59,930 nt of DNA from Clostridiales bacterium (lineage in GTDB: Bacteria > Bacillota > Clostridia > Christensenellales > Pumilibacteraceae). The stretch is from NCBI GenBank assembly GCA_022508425.1, contig JAFLVF010000002.1:1-59930 (forward strand). Reading direction: 5' to 3'. Positions 1-8,909 of this stretch are shown in pieces. The notes under the pieces are model-generated. The model had not been told where the DNA came from, did not search any database, and saw only the letters and a list, made by a program, of their open reading frames with translations. Position 1 is the first letter of the stretch; each line of letters starts with the position of its first letter. A program made the position numbers and the translations under genes.

Positions 1-259
1 CAGGACGCCGGCTAACTACCGGTGAAGGCGACTTCAAGGAAAGTGCAACAGAAAACAACAGCCGCAAGGCAATGGTGAAAAGGTGAGGTAAGAGCTCACC
101 GTCGGAGCGGCAACGCCCCGAGCAGTGTAAACCCCGTCCGGTGCAAGATATAAGGATTAAGGCTGTCCGCCGCCCTTTAGAATCGCTCGACCTATACGGC
201 AACGTATAGGCTAGATAGATAACCGTCACAACAAAATTCGGCTTACGGGTCATTCTCGC
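1..259 (+). ncRNA. rnpB: RNase P RNA, 3' portion (5' end outside window)
   Basis: This is the RNA subunit of RNase P, the ribozyme that trims the 5' leader from tRNA precursors. The stretch has the conserved bacterial core order: GGAAAGTGCAACAGAAA near 38-55, GGTGAAAAGGTGAGGTAAGAG near 73-95, the GAGCAGTGTAAACCCC segment near 119-135, GGTGCAAGAT near 140, and CTAGATAGATAACCG followed by ACAAAATTCGGCTTACGGGTC at the 3' end. These are the usual P4-side and 3' helices of the family. The 5' third is cut off by the window edge. A strong terminator follows immediately. The exact 3' end is inferred. Confidence 0.95.
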
Positions 260-294
260 GTCCGCAGATCAACAATATCTGCGGACATTTTTTT
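260..294 (+). terminator. Intrinsic terminator of rnpB
   Basis: A perfect 10-bp stem (260-269 with 277-286) with a 7-base loop is followed by seven T residues at 288-294. It has no T tract in the reverse direction, so it should not terminate sigK transcription. Confidence 0.93.
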
Positions 295-311
295 GCCGAA
301 TTGAATAATTG

Positions 312-995
312 TTATTTTATTGCACGGGTGATTTTTTCTATCGCCTTTTTCTCTATGCGCGACACGTACGAGCGAGATATGCCCAGTTTCTTCCCGACGT
401 CCGACTGCGTGTGCGCTGTGCCGTCGGCAAAGCCGTAGCGAAGCGAAATCACCGTGTGTTCCGTTTCGTCCAAGACGTCGCCCATAACCGACTTTATCTT
501 GTCGGCGACGGCGTGGTTTTCGATCAGCTCATAGCTGTCGCCGGGTTGGGGGATGACGTCCATCAGCGCGATATCGTTGCCGTCTTTGTCGGAGCCGACG
601 GGATCGTGTAGGCTTAAAACGCCGCGGTGTTTCTTGTTGGCGCGTATGTACATCAATATTTCGTTCTCTATACACTTTGCGGCATAAGTGGTAAGCTGAC
701 AGCACTTGCTTTTCTCAAATGTTTCGATACCTTTGATAAGCCCGATAGTGCCTACGCTGATCAGATCGTCCGCCTCGCCGGCGTTGTTGTATTTCTTGAC
801 GATGTGTGCGACGAGCCTAAGGTTGTGTCTTACGAGTATGTCGAACGCGTCGCGGTCGCCTTTACTGCGGTACAGCTCGAGATACCGCGCTTCTTCTTCC
901 TGCGTCAGTGGTTTCGGAAACGATCCGTTGTTGTTTACAAACGACGTAAAGAAGAATATGCGCGATAAAAACGCCATAAATGTTTCGAATATCAT
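312..995 (-). CDS. sigK: RNA polymerase sporulation sigma factor, sigma-K
   Basis: Sigma factor of the sigma-70 group that directs late mother-cell transcription (coat, cortex, germination genes). The protein is 227 residues. It has a hydrophobic N-terminal stretch (about residues 1-18, rich in Phe and Leu) resembling the pro-sequence of pro-sigma-K. This is followed by the family-typical GSFPKPL, HNLRLVAHIVKKY (region 2.1), DLISVGTIGLIKGIE (regions 2.2-2.3) and TYAAKCIENEILM (region 2.4). A C-terminal helix-turn-helix, GISRSYVSRIEKKA, lies near residues 205-218. I chose the ATG at 995 because GGAGA sits 7 bases upstream. A start at 1085 would add 30 residues with no ribosome site. The gene is intact, not split by a skin-type element. 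It runs opposite to its neighbours and has a sigma-E-like promoter upstream. Confidence 0.93.
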   Translation of the reverse strand: MIFETFMAFLSRIFFFTSFVNNNGSFPKPLTQEEEARYLELYRSKGDRDAFDILVRHNLRLVAHIVKKYNNAGEADDLISVGTIGLIKGIETFEKSKCCQLTTYAAKCIENEILMYIRANKKHRGVLSLHDPVGSDKDGNDIALMDVIPQPGDSYELIENHAVADKIKSVMGDVLDETEHTVISLRYGFADGTAHTQSDVGKKLGISRSYVSRIEKKAIEKITRAIK

Positions 996-1026
996 AGCCC
1001 AATCTCCATATTTGTCTTGAGTTTCC

Positions 1027-1054
1027 ATTATATGCGGAAATTTGTCGAATTTTG
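1027..1054 (-). promoter_or_regulatory. Sigma-E-like promoter of sigK
   Basis: Reading the minus strand, CATATAAT (1034-1027) is one base from the sigma-E -10 consensus CATACAAT. It is preceded at 13 bases by CAAAATT (1054-1048) as a weak -35. Transcription would start about 25 bases before the sigK ATG. In Bacillus, sigK is known to be made by sigma-E RNA polymerase, which fits. The -35 match is poor, and the same bases contain TATAAT, so a sigma-A reading is possible. Confidence 0.4.
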
Positions 1055-1091
1055 CCTGTCCGCTTAATTTAATATCAAGGCGCAAATACTC

Positions 1092-1120
1092 TTGCCAAAT
1101 GCGAAAAAGTTTGTTACAAT
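1092..1120 (+). promoter_or_regulatory. Sigma-A promoter for the 1163-5312 gene group
   Basis: TTGCCA (1092-1097) and TACAAT (1115-1120) are separated by 17 bases, with transcription predicted to start near 1127. It faces away from the sigK promoter, so the two units are divergent. Confidence 0.7.
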
Positions 1121-1162
1121 ATATCGCGACAGAGTATAAAAGGGAGCTTAGGCAGATAAATC

Positions 1163-2689
1163 GTGTATTTTTTATCTCAAAACGGAGTTTCGTCGGTAGT
1201 GTCCGACGTGATAGTAATAGTTTTCCTCGCGCTTATGACTGTGGCGAGCATTGTAGGCGCGGTCGTGTTTCTGTGTAAGTTCGTTTCGGACGAAAACGAC
1301 GTTGTGCACAAGAAGAGCATACTTGCCGTTATACTTGCCGTCGGGTTCGTGTTGCGCATAGTGTTCGCCATGTGCGTCAGGGGCTACCGCGGCGACTACA
1401 AGGTGTTTTCGAATATGTTCGCGCATCTTGAGGCTAACGGCGTAGGCTCGTACTACAACGGCGACGCGTCGGTAGTGTTATATCCGACGGTATATTTCGT
1501 CTATCTTATATTCGGCGGCTTGTCAAACGTAATGGGATTGTCCGACTTCGCGCTCGGCATGCAATTCATGATCAAGCTTCCGCTGATTATCGCGGACGTT
1601 CTCGCAGCGTTCGCCGTATACAAAATCGCAAGCAAGTATTTTAACCGCAAAGTCGCATATGCGTTGTGCGCCTTTGTTTCCGTCAGTCCCGTTTTCTTTA
1701 TCGGCTCGAGCATATGGACAACGCCCATTGTATTTACCGTTATGCTCGCGTGCTTTGCCTGCTATTTCATGGCCAGGCGCAACTACGGCGCGACTATTGC
1801 CTTTGCCTTTGCCTCGGCATACTCGAGCAAAGAGGGAATATATATCTTCGTCGCCGTCGCAGTGTTCTCGATATATCATTTCGTGCGCGCGATACAAAAG
1901 ATAAGAATCGACAAGCCTGACGGCAAGGACATCCGCACGGCCGACTACAACGCCGTTTACGCAGTTCCCGCTTCGTTCGTGCTGTCATTCGTCGGCGCGT
2001 ATTTGATCAGCCTGTTTATGACGGCGAAGTTCAGCCTCAATCCTTTCGTGTATATCTACGAATTTACCATCGAGCCGTTGCTGAGCTGGCAGTATTTTAC
2101 GTACAACGGTCTATCGGTGTATTCTGTGTTCAACCGCAACGGCGCATCGCCCGTGCCGCGCTTCCCGACGGGGGTGTTCTTCGGAATATTCTTCGCTATC
2201 ATTATCGCCGTAGTATGCGTCGTGTATTTTACAAAACGCAACCGCGCTACCATGGTCATGCTTGCGGCATACTCGGTGTTTACTATGCAAACATACTATC
2301 CCGACTCGACTGCGATAAGCATGCAAAGTGCGCTTTTGCTCCTCGTCGCGGCGTATGCGCTCGTCAAGGACAAGCGGCTGTTGTCCGTCCTGTTCGTCAC
2401 CGGCCTTGCTCTTGTGATAAATTCGCTGTCTGTGCTCGGCAATGCGGGGTATCTAAACAACCTTGCCGACTACAGTTTTGCGGGCGATAGCTATACCGGC
2501 TCGACTCTTATGAGCGGCGGCATGAGCGCAGTGACAATCGTTTGCTCGGTGCTGACAGTGCTTGCGCATCTATACTTTACCGTTGTGGCAATAAGCGTGG
2601 GCATGACGGGGCAGAAAAAACAACTTTTGCCCGCCGACGGAATATCGGCAAGCGTCAAAGCGTTTTTCCATAGGAGTAATGCGGACTGA
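1163..2689 (+). CDS. Polytopic membrane protein, GT-C glycosyltransferase-like
   Basis: A 508-residue protein with about ten or more hydrophobic segments spread along its length (first at residues 11-37, then 49-70, and so on). The first extracytoplasmic loop contains RGYRGDYKVFSNMF, with a conserved-looking Asp after the first membrane spans. The next segment has YPTVYFVYL. This layout resembles lipid-phosphate-sugar-using GT-C enzymes (the dolichyl-phosphate-mannose transferase type). I recognise the fold class but not a substrate. The start is a GTG; AGGGAG lies 16 bases upstream and a weaker AGGCAG is closer, so the start is uncertain. The stop overlaps the comM start by one base, so the two are probably translated together, although this gene is not part of the usual comM-dprA-topA order. 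Confidence 0.6.
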   Translation: MYFLSQNGVSSVVSDVIVIVFLALMTVASIVGAVVFLCKFVSDENDVVHKKSILAVILAVGFVLRIVFAMCVRGYRGDYKVFSNMFAHLEANGVGSYYNGDASVVLYPTVYFVYLIFGGLSNVMGLSDFALGMQFMIKLPLIIADVLAAFAVYKIASKYFNRKVAYALCAFVSVSPVFFIGSSIWTTPIVFTVMLACFACYFMARRNYGATIAFAFASAYSSKEGIYIFVAVAVFSIYHFVRAIQKIRIDKPDGKDIRTADYNAVYAVPASFVLSFVGAYLISLFMTAKFSLNPFVYIYEFTIEPLLSWQYFTYNGLSVYSVFNRNGASPVPRFPTGVFFGIFFAIIIAVVCVVYFTKRNRATMVMLAAYSVFTMQTYYPDSTAISMQSALLLLVAAYALVKDKRLLSVLFVTGLALVINSLSVLGNAGYLNNLADYSFAGDSYTGSTLMSGGMSAVTIVCSVLTVLAHLYFTVVAISVGMTGQKKQLLPADGISASVKAFFHRSNAD

Positions 2690-4233
2690 TGTTGTCACGA
2701 ATCAAGAGCTACGCGCTTAACGGACTTGACGGTTACGGTGTGATTGCCGAAGTCGATATACAGCAAGGGTCGCCCAATATCGACATAGTCGGCTTGCCGG
2801 ACGCCGCCGTCAAAGAGGCCAAAGAGCGCGTGCGCTCGGCCGTCAAAAACAGCGGCTACTTCTTTTCGCCGCACAAAATAACGATCAATCTCGCGCCCGC
2901 CCATACCAAGAAGGCGGGCCCCGCTTTTGACCTTGCCATTGCGCTCGGTGCGCTCGTTGCGACAGAGCAGGCCGGAGCTGCGCACGGTATTCCGCTTCGG
3001 TATGCCGACGAGTATGTTTTCTTGGGCGAGCTGTCATTGTCAGGCGAAGTGCGCAACGTTAACGGCATCATGCCTATATTGATTTCGGCGCGCGAGAACG
3101 GATGTAAGAAGATAGTAATTCCATTCGGCAACGCGAATGAAGCTAAGTACATACGCGGTATAGACGTATATTGCGTGAAAACACTGCGCGACGCCGTAGA
3201 TATCATCAATGGCACAAGCTGTATCGAGCCAATCGAGAAAAGCGATATCATTCTCGACCCCAAATCCCATGCGGTCGAGGACTTAAAATACGTAAAAGGG
3301 CAGTATTCCGCCAAGCGCGCGCTCGAAATAGCCGCGGCCGGCGGGCATAATATCATCATGGTAGGGCCTCCGGGCGGCGGCAAAACAATGCTTGCAAAGT
3401 GTATACCCGGCATACTTCCCGACATGACCGAGCAAGAAGCGCTCGAAACTACCAAGATTCACTCTGTCGCCGGTATACTCGACAGTGATGTGGGAATTGT
3501 CGCGAGCAGACCGTTTCGCAGTCCGCACCACACGGCAAGCAAAATCGCTCTTACGGGCGGCGGTGCCAATTCGCATCCCGGCGAAGTCAGTTATGCGCAC
3601 AACGGCGTACTATTCCTCGACGAATTGCCCGAATATCCGCGCGGTGTGCTCGAAATATTGCGTCAACCGCTCGAGGACAACGTCATTACGGTTTCGCGCG
3701 CGGCGGGATCGGTGGAATATCCGGCAAGCTTTATGCTCGTCGCGAGCATGAATCCTTGTCCCTGCGGCTATCACGGATCGGCATTGCGCCCTTGCACGTG
3801 CACGCCGTCGCAGATACAGAAATACATGTCGCGCATATCGGGGCCGCTCCTCGATAGGATAGACCTTCATATCAAGGTGGACGAGGTGCATTACAACGAA
3901 TTATCGTCGGGCGATTTGGCGGAAAGTTCGGCGGCGGTGAAAGAGCGCGTAAACGCGGCGCGAAAAATACAGACGGCGCGATACAAAGGCACCGGGATAT
4001 TCTGTAACGCGCGCATGACGAGCGCGATGATCAAGCGCTATTGCGTGCTCGACGGCAAATCCGCTTCGGCGCTGGCCGACGCGTACGAAAAGCTCGGACT
4101 GTCGGCACGCGCCTACACCCGTATACTCAAGGTTGCGCGTACGATTGCCGATCTTGCCGGTTCGGAAAATATCGAGAGCGCGCACATAAAAGAAGCGGTC
4201 ATGTACCGTTCGATTGACAAGGCGGTGCAATAG
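2689..4233 (+). CDS. comM: YifB/ComM family Mg-chelatase-like AAA+ ATPase
   Basis: A 514-residue AAA+ protein of the YifB/ComM family. In naturally competent bacteria ComM is a branch-migration helicase that helps integrate incoming DNA; in Firmicutes its role is less clear. The N-terminal domain begins with the typical MLSRIKSYALNGLDGY and GLPDAAVKEAKERVRSA. Walker A GPPGGGKT is at about residues 226-233. It is followed by RPFRSPHHTAS, the Walker B-like LFLDELPEY, the cysteine-rich NPCPCGYHG...CTCTP loop and SGPLLDRIDLH. AGGAG lies 12 bases before the ATG. It overlaps its upstream neighbour by one base and dprA by one base, consistent with a DNA-processing operon. Confidence 0.93.
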   Translation: MLSRIKSYALNGLDGYGVIAEVDIQQGSPNIDIVGLPDAAVKEAKERVRSAVKNSGYFFSPHKITINLAPAHTKKAGPAFDLAIALGALVATEQAGAAHGIPLRYADEYVFLGELSLSGEVRNVNGIMPILISARENGCKKIVIPFGNANEAKYIRGIDVYCVKTLRDAVDIINGTSCIEPIEKSDIILDPKSHAVEDLKYVKGQYSAKRALEIAAAGGHNIIMVGPPGGGKTMLAKCIPGILPDMTEQEALETTKIHSVAGILDSDVGIVASRPFRSPHHTASKIALTGGGANSHPGEVSYAHNGVLFLDELPEYPRGVLEILRQPLEDNVITVSRAAGSVEYPASFMLVASMNPCPCGYHGSALRPCTCTPSQIQKYMSRISGPLLDRIDLHIKVDEVHYNELSSGDLAESSAAVKERVNAARKIQTARYKGTGIFCNARMTSAMIKRYCVLDGKSASALADAYEKLGLSARAYTRILKVARTIADLAGSENIESAHIKEAVMYRSIDKAVQ

Positions 4234-5312
4234 TGATATTGTCAGACCTGTATCTGTGGCTGTCGTACTCGCATTTGCAGACCTCCACTATAAATCGTTT
4301 GCTCGACCAAATGACGGTAGAACAGCTGTGGGACGCGGTCGATTCCGACAGCTCTAAAAAGTTTTCGCTGAGCGACAAGACTTTGAGCGTGTTGCGCCGC
4401 ACAAAGAGCGAGGAGTTTATAGAGCGCGCCAAGCAGTATTTATCTGTCAACCATATCGAGTACGTTACGCGCGCAGACCCTATTTTTCCCGAGAAGCTTT
4501 TGCAACGCAACGTCAATCCGCCGGTAGTGCTGTACTACCGCGGCAACCTCGACATAGCGAGGAAGAAGTGCCTTGCCGTTGTAGGTACGCGCCACGCCAC
4601 GCAGTACGGCAAGTATGCCGTCAACAAGATCGTGCCCGAATTGACGGGCAAGTTTACTATAGTCAGCGGGCTTGCGACGGGCATTGACGGCTACGCGCAC
4701 ACTGCCGCGCTCGACGCGGGCGGCGACACGATAGCGGTGTTGGGTAGCGGACTGTTTACGGTTACACCGGCCTCGCATGCCCGGCTATTCGATACGATAT
4801 GCAAGCGCGGACTAGTGCTTAGCGAATACACGCCCGATACGCATGCGTCCGTTTACACTTTTCCGCAGCGCAACCGCATTATCAGCGGACTTTGCGACGG
4901 TACGCTCGTCGTCGAAGCTTCACAAAAGAGCGGCTCGCTCATCACGGCCGACTTCGCGCTCGAGCAAGACCGCGACGTGTTCGCAGTGCCGGGCGATATC
5001 GACAAACCGCGCTCGTTCGGCACAAACTCTCTGATTGCCCAAGGCGCGACGGCAGTAACGTCGGCTAAAGATATACTTGATTTTTACGGTATGAAGTCCG
5101 ACTCGTCGGGCAAAAAGATGATAGAGCTCGATTTCGGTCAACAGCACGTATTGGATATTTTGTCCGACAGCGAGAAGACGTTCGACGCGCTCGTCGAATC
5201 AAGCGGAATGAGCATAAGCGCGCTTAACGCGGCATTGTCGTCTCTAATCGGGTACGGAATGGTCCACGAAACTGCAAACAACGTGTACTGCGCAGACAAA
5301 GACAAGGACTAA
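4233..5312 (+). CDS. dprA: DNA processing protein DprA/Smf
   Basis: A 359-residue DprA. It binds incoming single-stranded DNA and loads RecA during transformation; it is also kept in many bacteria not known to be competent. An N-terminal helical region (1-70) precedes the Rossmann-like DprA domain. That domain contains AVVGTRHATQYG (about 112-123), VSGLATGIDGYAHTAAL (about 142-158), FPQRNRIISGL and SGSLITADFALEQ. A small C-terminal winged-helix region (about 300-350) is also present. The GTG start shares its first G with the comM stop codon. It is followed by a 37-base gap and topA, the order seen as smf-topA-gid in Bacillus. Confidence 0.95.
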   Translation: MILSDLYLWLSYSHLQTSTINRLLDQMTVEQLWDAVDSDSSKKFSLSDKTLSVLRRTKSEEFIERAKQYLSVNHIEYVTRADPIFPEKLLQRNVNPPVVLYYRGNLDIARKKCLAVVGTRHATQYGKYAVNKIVPELTGKFTIVSGLATGIDGYAHTAALDAGGDTIAVLGSGLFTVTPASHARLFDTICKRGLVLSEYTPDTHASVYTFPQRNRIISGLCDGTLVVEASQKSGSLITADFALEQDRDVFAVPGDIDKPRSFGTNSLIAQGATAVTSAKDILDFYGMKSDSSGKKMIELDFGQQHVLDILSDSEKTFDALVESSGMSISALNAALSSLIGYGMVHETANNVYCADKDKD

Positions 5313-5349
5313 TGACAGCGAAATTTGTTTTGTATCAAGGAGAATTAGC

Positions 5350-7605
5350 ATGAATCTCGTAATTATAGAAGGCGTAGGCAAGCTCGAAACGGTGCAAAAG
5401 TATCTCGGCAAGGGGTATAAGGTTTTCGCTACGGGCGGGCATGTGCGCGACCTGCCGCAAAAGCGGCTCGCCGTCGACGTAAACAAGGACTTCGAGCCCA
5501 CTTATGTCGTACTCGACGACAAGAAAAAGACAGTCGACAGCCTCAAAGCCGCCGCGCGTTCCGCTGACAATATCCTGCTCGCAACCGACCCCGACCGCGA
5601 GGGCGAAGCGATTTCGTGGCATGTAGCGACCCTTCTCGACATTCCCGAGGACGCACCGGTCAGAATAGAGTTTAACGAGATCAGCAAAACGGCCGTTCAA
5701 AACGCGCTGTCTCATCCGCGCGTAATCGACAAAAACCTCGTCGACGCACAGCAAGCGCGGCGAGTGCTCGACAGGCTTGTCGGGTACAAGGTTTCGCCCA
5801 TTCTTTGCACGAAGATACAGAGCAAGCTTAGCGCGGGACGCGTTCAGTCTGTAACGCTGCGACTTGTCGTCGAGCGCGAGAAGGAGATCAGAGCGTTCGT
5901 TCCCGAGGAATATTGGACGTTCTTTGCGGAGCTCAATACGGCCGGAAAAGAGGGCGTAAGGGCCGCGCTCGTAAGCCACAAAGACGAGAAGCTGAAACCC
6001 ACGAGCGAGTCACAGGTCGACAAAATCAAATCCGACCTTAAAGGCGCGGTATACACCGTCACGGGCGTAAAGAAGAGCATCACGCACGCGCACCCGTATG
6101 CGCCGTTTATCACGTCGACCATGCAACAAGACGCGATGAACAAGCTCGGCATGAGTCTAAAGCAGACGTCGTCGGCGGCACAAACGCTGTACGAAGGGGT
6201 AGATATCCCCGGCGAGGGCAAGGTTGCGCTTATCACATATATCCGTACGGACTCGACGCGCGTGTCGAAAGAAGCCATTGCCATGGCGCGCGATTATATA
6301 GCCGATAACTTCGGCGATAAATATCTTCCCGATAAACCGAATTATTACGCTTCCAAAAAGAGCGCGCAAGACGCGCACGAGGCGATACGTCCGATTTCGC
6401 TCGACAGAACGCCGGCAAGCGTTAAGGCGCACCTTAACAAGTATCAATATCAGTTGTACGATCTGATTTATAAGCGCTTTCTCGCAAGCCAAATGGCGGA
6501 CGCTGACTACAATTCCGTTTCCGTCGACATCACGGCTAACGATTACGGATTTCACATCACGGGCAGAACGCCTATCTTCGACGGTTTTACCAAGGTGTAT
6601 GCGGTAGACCGTATCGACAAAGAGTCGGGCAAGGACGAAATGGTCAAACTGCCCGAAATGCAAGTTGGCGACAGGCTTGATTTTGTGAGGTTTGACTGCG
6701 AGCAGAAGTTTACAAAGCCGCCCGCACGCTACACCGAAGCGAGCCTTGTCAAGGCGATGGAGGAGCGCGGCATAGGCAGACCCGCGACTTACAGCCCGAC
6801 GGTCAATCTGCTGTTTACGCGCAAGTACGTCGTTCGCGACGGCCGCGCCATTGCGCCGACAGAGCTGGGCGAAAAGGTGACGGAAATGCTGATTATGTAT
6901 TTCCCGAGCTTTATGAGCGTAGATTTCACGGCGAAAATGGAGGACGAGCTCGACGGGATAGAGGACGGAGGCGTGCGCTGGCAGAACGTTATAAAAGGCT
7001 TTTACGGCCCGTTCGAGGACAGTATCAAGGCGGCACGCGCGGACGACTTCACGCTTAAGACGCCCGACGAGGAGACAGACTACGTTTGCGAGAAATGCGG
7101 CGCGAAAATGGTGATTAAGAACGGCAGGTTCGGCAAGTTCCTCGCGTGCTCTGATTATCCTAAGTGCAAGAATACCAAAAACTTAGACGAGGACGGAAAT
7201 ATCGCAGAGCCCGAGCCCGTAGAGGTTTCGGATACCGTGTGCGAGAAGTGCGGCGCGAAAATGGTGGTTAAGACCGGCAAATACGGCAAGTTTCTCGCAT
7301 GCCCCAACTATCCAAAGTGCAAAAATATCGTCAGCCTCGACAAAAAGCCGGAAGAGGTCGACGACAGGCCGCTTCCGCCGTGCCCCAAGTGCGGCAAGCT
7401 ACTCAAAAAGATTACTACGCGCCGTTCGACTTTCTACGGTTGCACGGGCTATCCCGACTGCAACTTCACTTTGTCGGCGCGTCCTAACGGCGAGAAATGC
7501 CCGCAGTGCGGCTCGCTTCTCGTCGAGAAGTCGGGCAAGAACGGCGATTATATCAAGTGCTCGAACAAGACGTGCAATTACAAGCGTAACGGCGAAAAAC
7601 AATGA
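5350..7605 (+). CDS. topA: DNA topoisomerase I (type IA)
   Basis: A 751-residue type IA topoisomerase that relaxes negative supercoils. The N-terminal TOPRIM domain contains VIIEGVGKLETVQKYL and ATDPDREGEAISWH. The active-site Tyr is Tyr297 in ITYIRTDSTR. GIGRPATYSP marks domain IV. The C-terminal end carries four zinc-ribbon units (from about residues 578, 634, 678 and 715). The first two are near-identical (CEKCGAKMV...GKFLAC), suggesting a recent internal duplication. GGAG lies 7 bases before the ATG. The stop overlaps the trmFO start as ATGA. The CDS is complete and otherwise typical. Confidence 0.97.
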   Translation: MNLVIIEGVGKLETVQKYLGKGYKVFATGGHVRDLPQKRLAVDVNKDFEPTYVVLDDKKKTVDSLKAAARSADNILLATDPDREGEAISWHVATLLDIPEDAPVRIEFNEISKTAVQNALSHPRVIDKNLVDAQQARRVLDRLVGYKVSPILCTKIQSKLSAGRVQSVTLRLVVEREKEIRAFVPEEYWTFFAELNTAGKEGVRAALVSHKDEKLKPTSESQVDKIKSDLKGAVYTVTGVKKSITHAHPYAPFITSTMQQDAMNKLGMSLKQTSSAAQTLYEGVDIPGEGKVALITYIRTDSTRVSKEAIAMARDYIADNFGDKYLPDKPNYYASKKSAQDAHEAIRPISLDRTPASVKAHLNKYQYQLYDLIYKRFLASQMADADYNSVSVDITANDYGFHITGRTPIFDGFTKVYAVDRIDKESGKDEMVKLPEMQVGDRLDFVRFDCEQKFTKPPARYTEASLVKAMEERGIGRPATYSPTVNLLFTRKYVVRDGRAIAPTELGEKVTEMLIMYFPSFMSVDFTAKMEDELDGIEDGGVRWQNVIKGFYGPFEDSIKAARADDFTLKTPDEETDYVCEKCGAKMVIKNGRFGKFLACSDYPKCKNTKNLDEDGNIAEPEPVEVSDTVCEKCGAKMVVKTGKYGKFLACPNYPKCKNIVSLDKKPEEVDDRPLPPCPKCGKLLKKITTRRSTFYGCTGYPDCNFTLSARPNGEKCPQCGSLLVEKSGKNGDYIKCSNKTCNYKRNGEKQ

Positions 7606-8876
7606 CGGTAGACGTAATAGGCGGCGGACTCAGCGGCTGTGAAGCCGCGCTGTATCTGTCCGCGCACGGCATAAACGTGCGGTTGATAGAAGCAAAACCT
7701 ATCTGGCGTTCGGCGGCGCACAAGAGCGACCGCTTTGCCGAGATAGTTTGTTCCAATTCGCTCAAGAGCACGGTGGAAACGACTGCAAGCGGCGTACTCA
7801 AACAAGAGCTTGCCGAGCTAGATTGTCGACTGCTCAAAATAGCGTACGACTGCGCCGTGCCGGCGGGCAGTGCGCTCGCCGTTGACCGCGACGAGTTTTC
7901 TTCGCGAGTCACCCAATTGATAAACAGCCGAAGTAATATCGAAATAGTCCATGCGATAGCGGATAGATTGGACGAGTCCCGCCCGACGATTGTTTGCGCG
8001 GGACCTGTTTGTCATGACGCGCTCACAAAAGAAATAGAGCGGCTGACGGGCAGTACGTTAGCATTCTTCGACGCCGCCGCGCCTATAATCACCGCGGATT
8101 GCGTCGATATGGAGCACGCCTTTTTCGGCGCGCGGTACGGCAAGGGCGGCGATGATTACCTCAATTGCCCGATGAACAAAGAGCAGTACCTCGAATTCTA
8201 CAATGCGCTTATATCGGCGGAGCGCGCAGTCGACGAGATTTCGTGTGGTGTGTTCGAAGGGTGCATGCCTGTAGAAGTCATGGCTTCGCGCGGCGAGGAT
8301 GCGCTTAGATACGGACCGCTACGGCCTGTGGGATTTCGCGACGCGGGCAAACCGTATGCCGTGCTTCAATTGCGGCGAGAGAACGCCGCGTCGACGTTAT
8401 ATAATCTCGTCGGGTTTCAAACAAACCTCAAGTTCGGCGAGCAGAGAAGGGTTTTCTCGCTCATTCCCGCGCTACACGACATAGAAATTGTGCGGTACGG
8501 CGTAATGCACAGAAACACGTTTATCAACGCGCCGCAAGCTATCGACGAAGATCTAAGCCTCAAAAAAGCTAAGAATATATTTATTGCCGGGCAGTTATGC
8601 GGGGTTGAGGGGTATGTCGAGAGCATTGCAACGGGGCTGATCGCCGCAATCAACGTCGAAAGAATGATAACGGGAAAAGACACTGTTGTACCGCCGGAAG
8701 AAACGATTATCGGCGCACTGCTAAGATACATATCGGCGCCGCATTCGAATTTCCAGCCTATGAACGCTAATTTCGGAATCTTACCGCCCGTTACGGCGAA
8801 AAAGGCGGACAGAAAGCGTTTTTACGGCGAGCGAAGCAAATGCGCGATGGATAATTGGCTCAAAATGTTGTTATAA
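7602..8876 (+). CDS. trmFO: FAD-dependent tRNA m5U54 methyltransferase TrmFO
   Basis: A 424-residue enzyme that uses methylenetetrahydrofolate and FADH2 to make 5-methyluridine at position 54 of tRNA. The N-terminal dinucleotide motif is VIGGGLSGCEAALYL (about residues 5-19). SDRFAEIVCSNSLKS is the family signature. C-terminal hallmarks include PVGFRDAGKPYAVLQLRREN, NLVGFQTNLKFGEQ and FIAGQLCGVEGYVES. It overlaps topA by four bases. In Bacillus the next gene would be xerC/codV; here it is missing and the repeat-bearing leader of hslV follows directly. Confidence 0.95.
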   Translation: MTVDVIGGGLSGCEAALYLSAHGINVRLIEAKPIWRSAAHKSDRFAEIVCSNSLKSTVETTASGVLKQELAELDCRLLKIAYDCAVPAGSALAVDRDEFSSRVTQLINSRSNIEIVHAIADRLDESRPTIVCAGPVCHDALTKEIERLTGSTLAFFDAAAPIITADCVDMEHAFFGARYGKGGDDYLNCPMNKEQYLEFYNALISAERAVDEISCGVFEGCMPVEVMASRGEDALRYGPLRPVGFRDAGKPYAVLQLRRENAASTLYNLVGFQTNLKFGEQRRVFSLIPALHDIEIVRYGVMHRNTFINAPQAIDEDLSLKKAKNIFIAGQLCGVEGYVESIATGLIAAINVERMITGKDTVVPPEETIIGALLRYISAPHSNFQPMNANFGILPPVTAKKADRKRFYGERSKCAMDNWLKMLL

Positions 8877-8880
8877 TTAT

Positions 8881-8909
8881 TTGTCAACTTTATTTCATTG
8901 TGTTATAAT
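8881..8909 (+). promoter_or_regulatory. Sigma-A promoter of hslVU
   Basis: TTGTCA (8881-8886) and TATAAT (8904-8909) are separated by 17 bases. Transcription should start near 8916, giving an untranslated leader of about 165 bases that is almost entirely the structured repeat described next. Confidence 0.82.
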
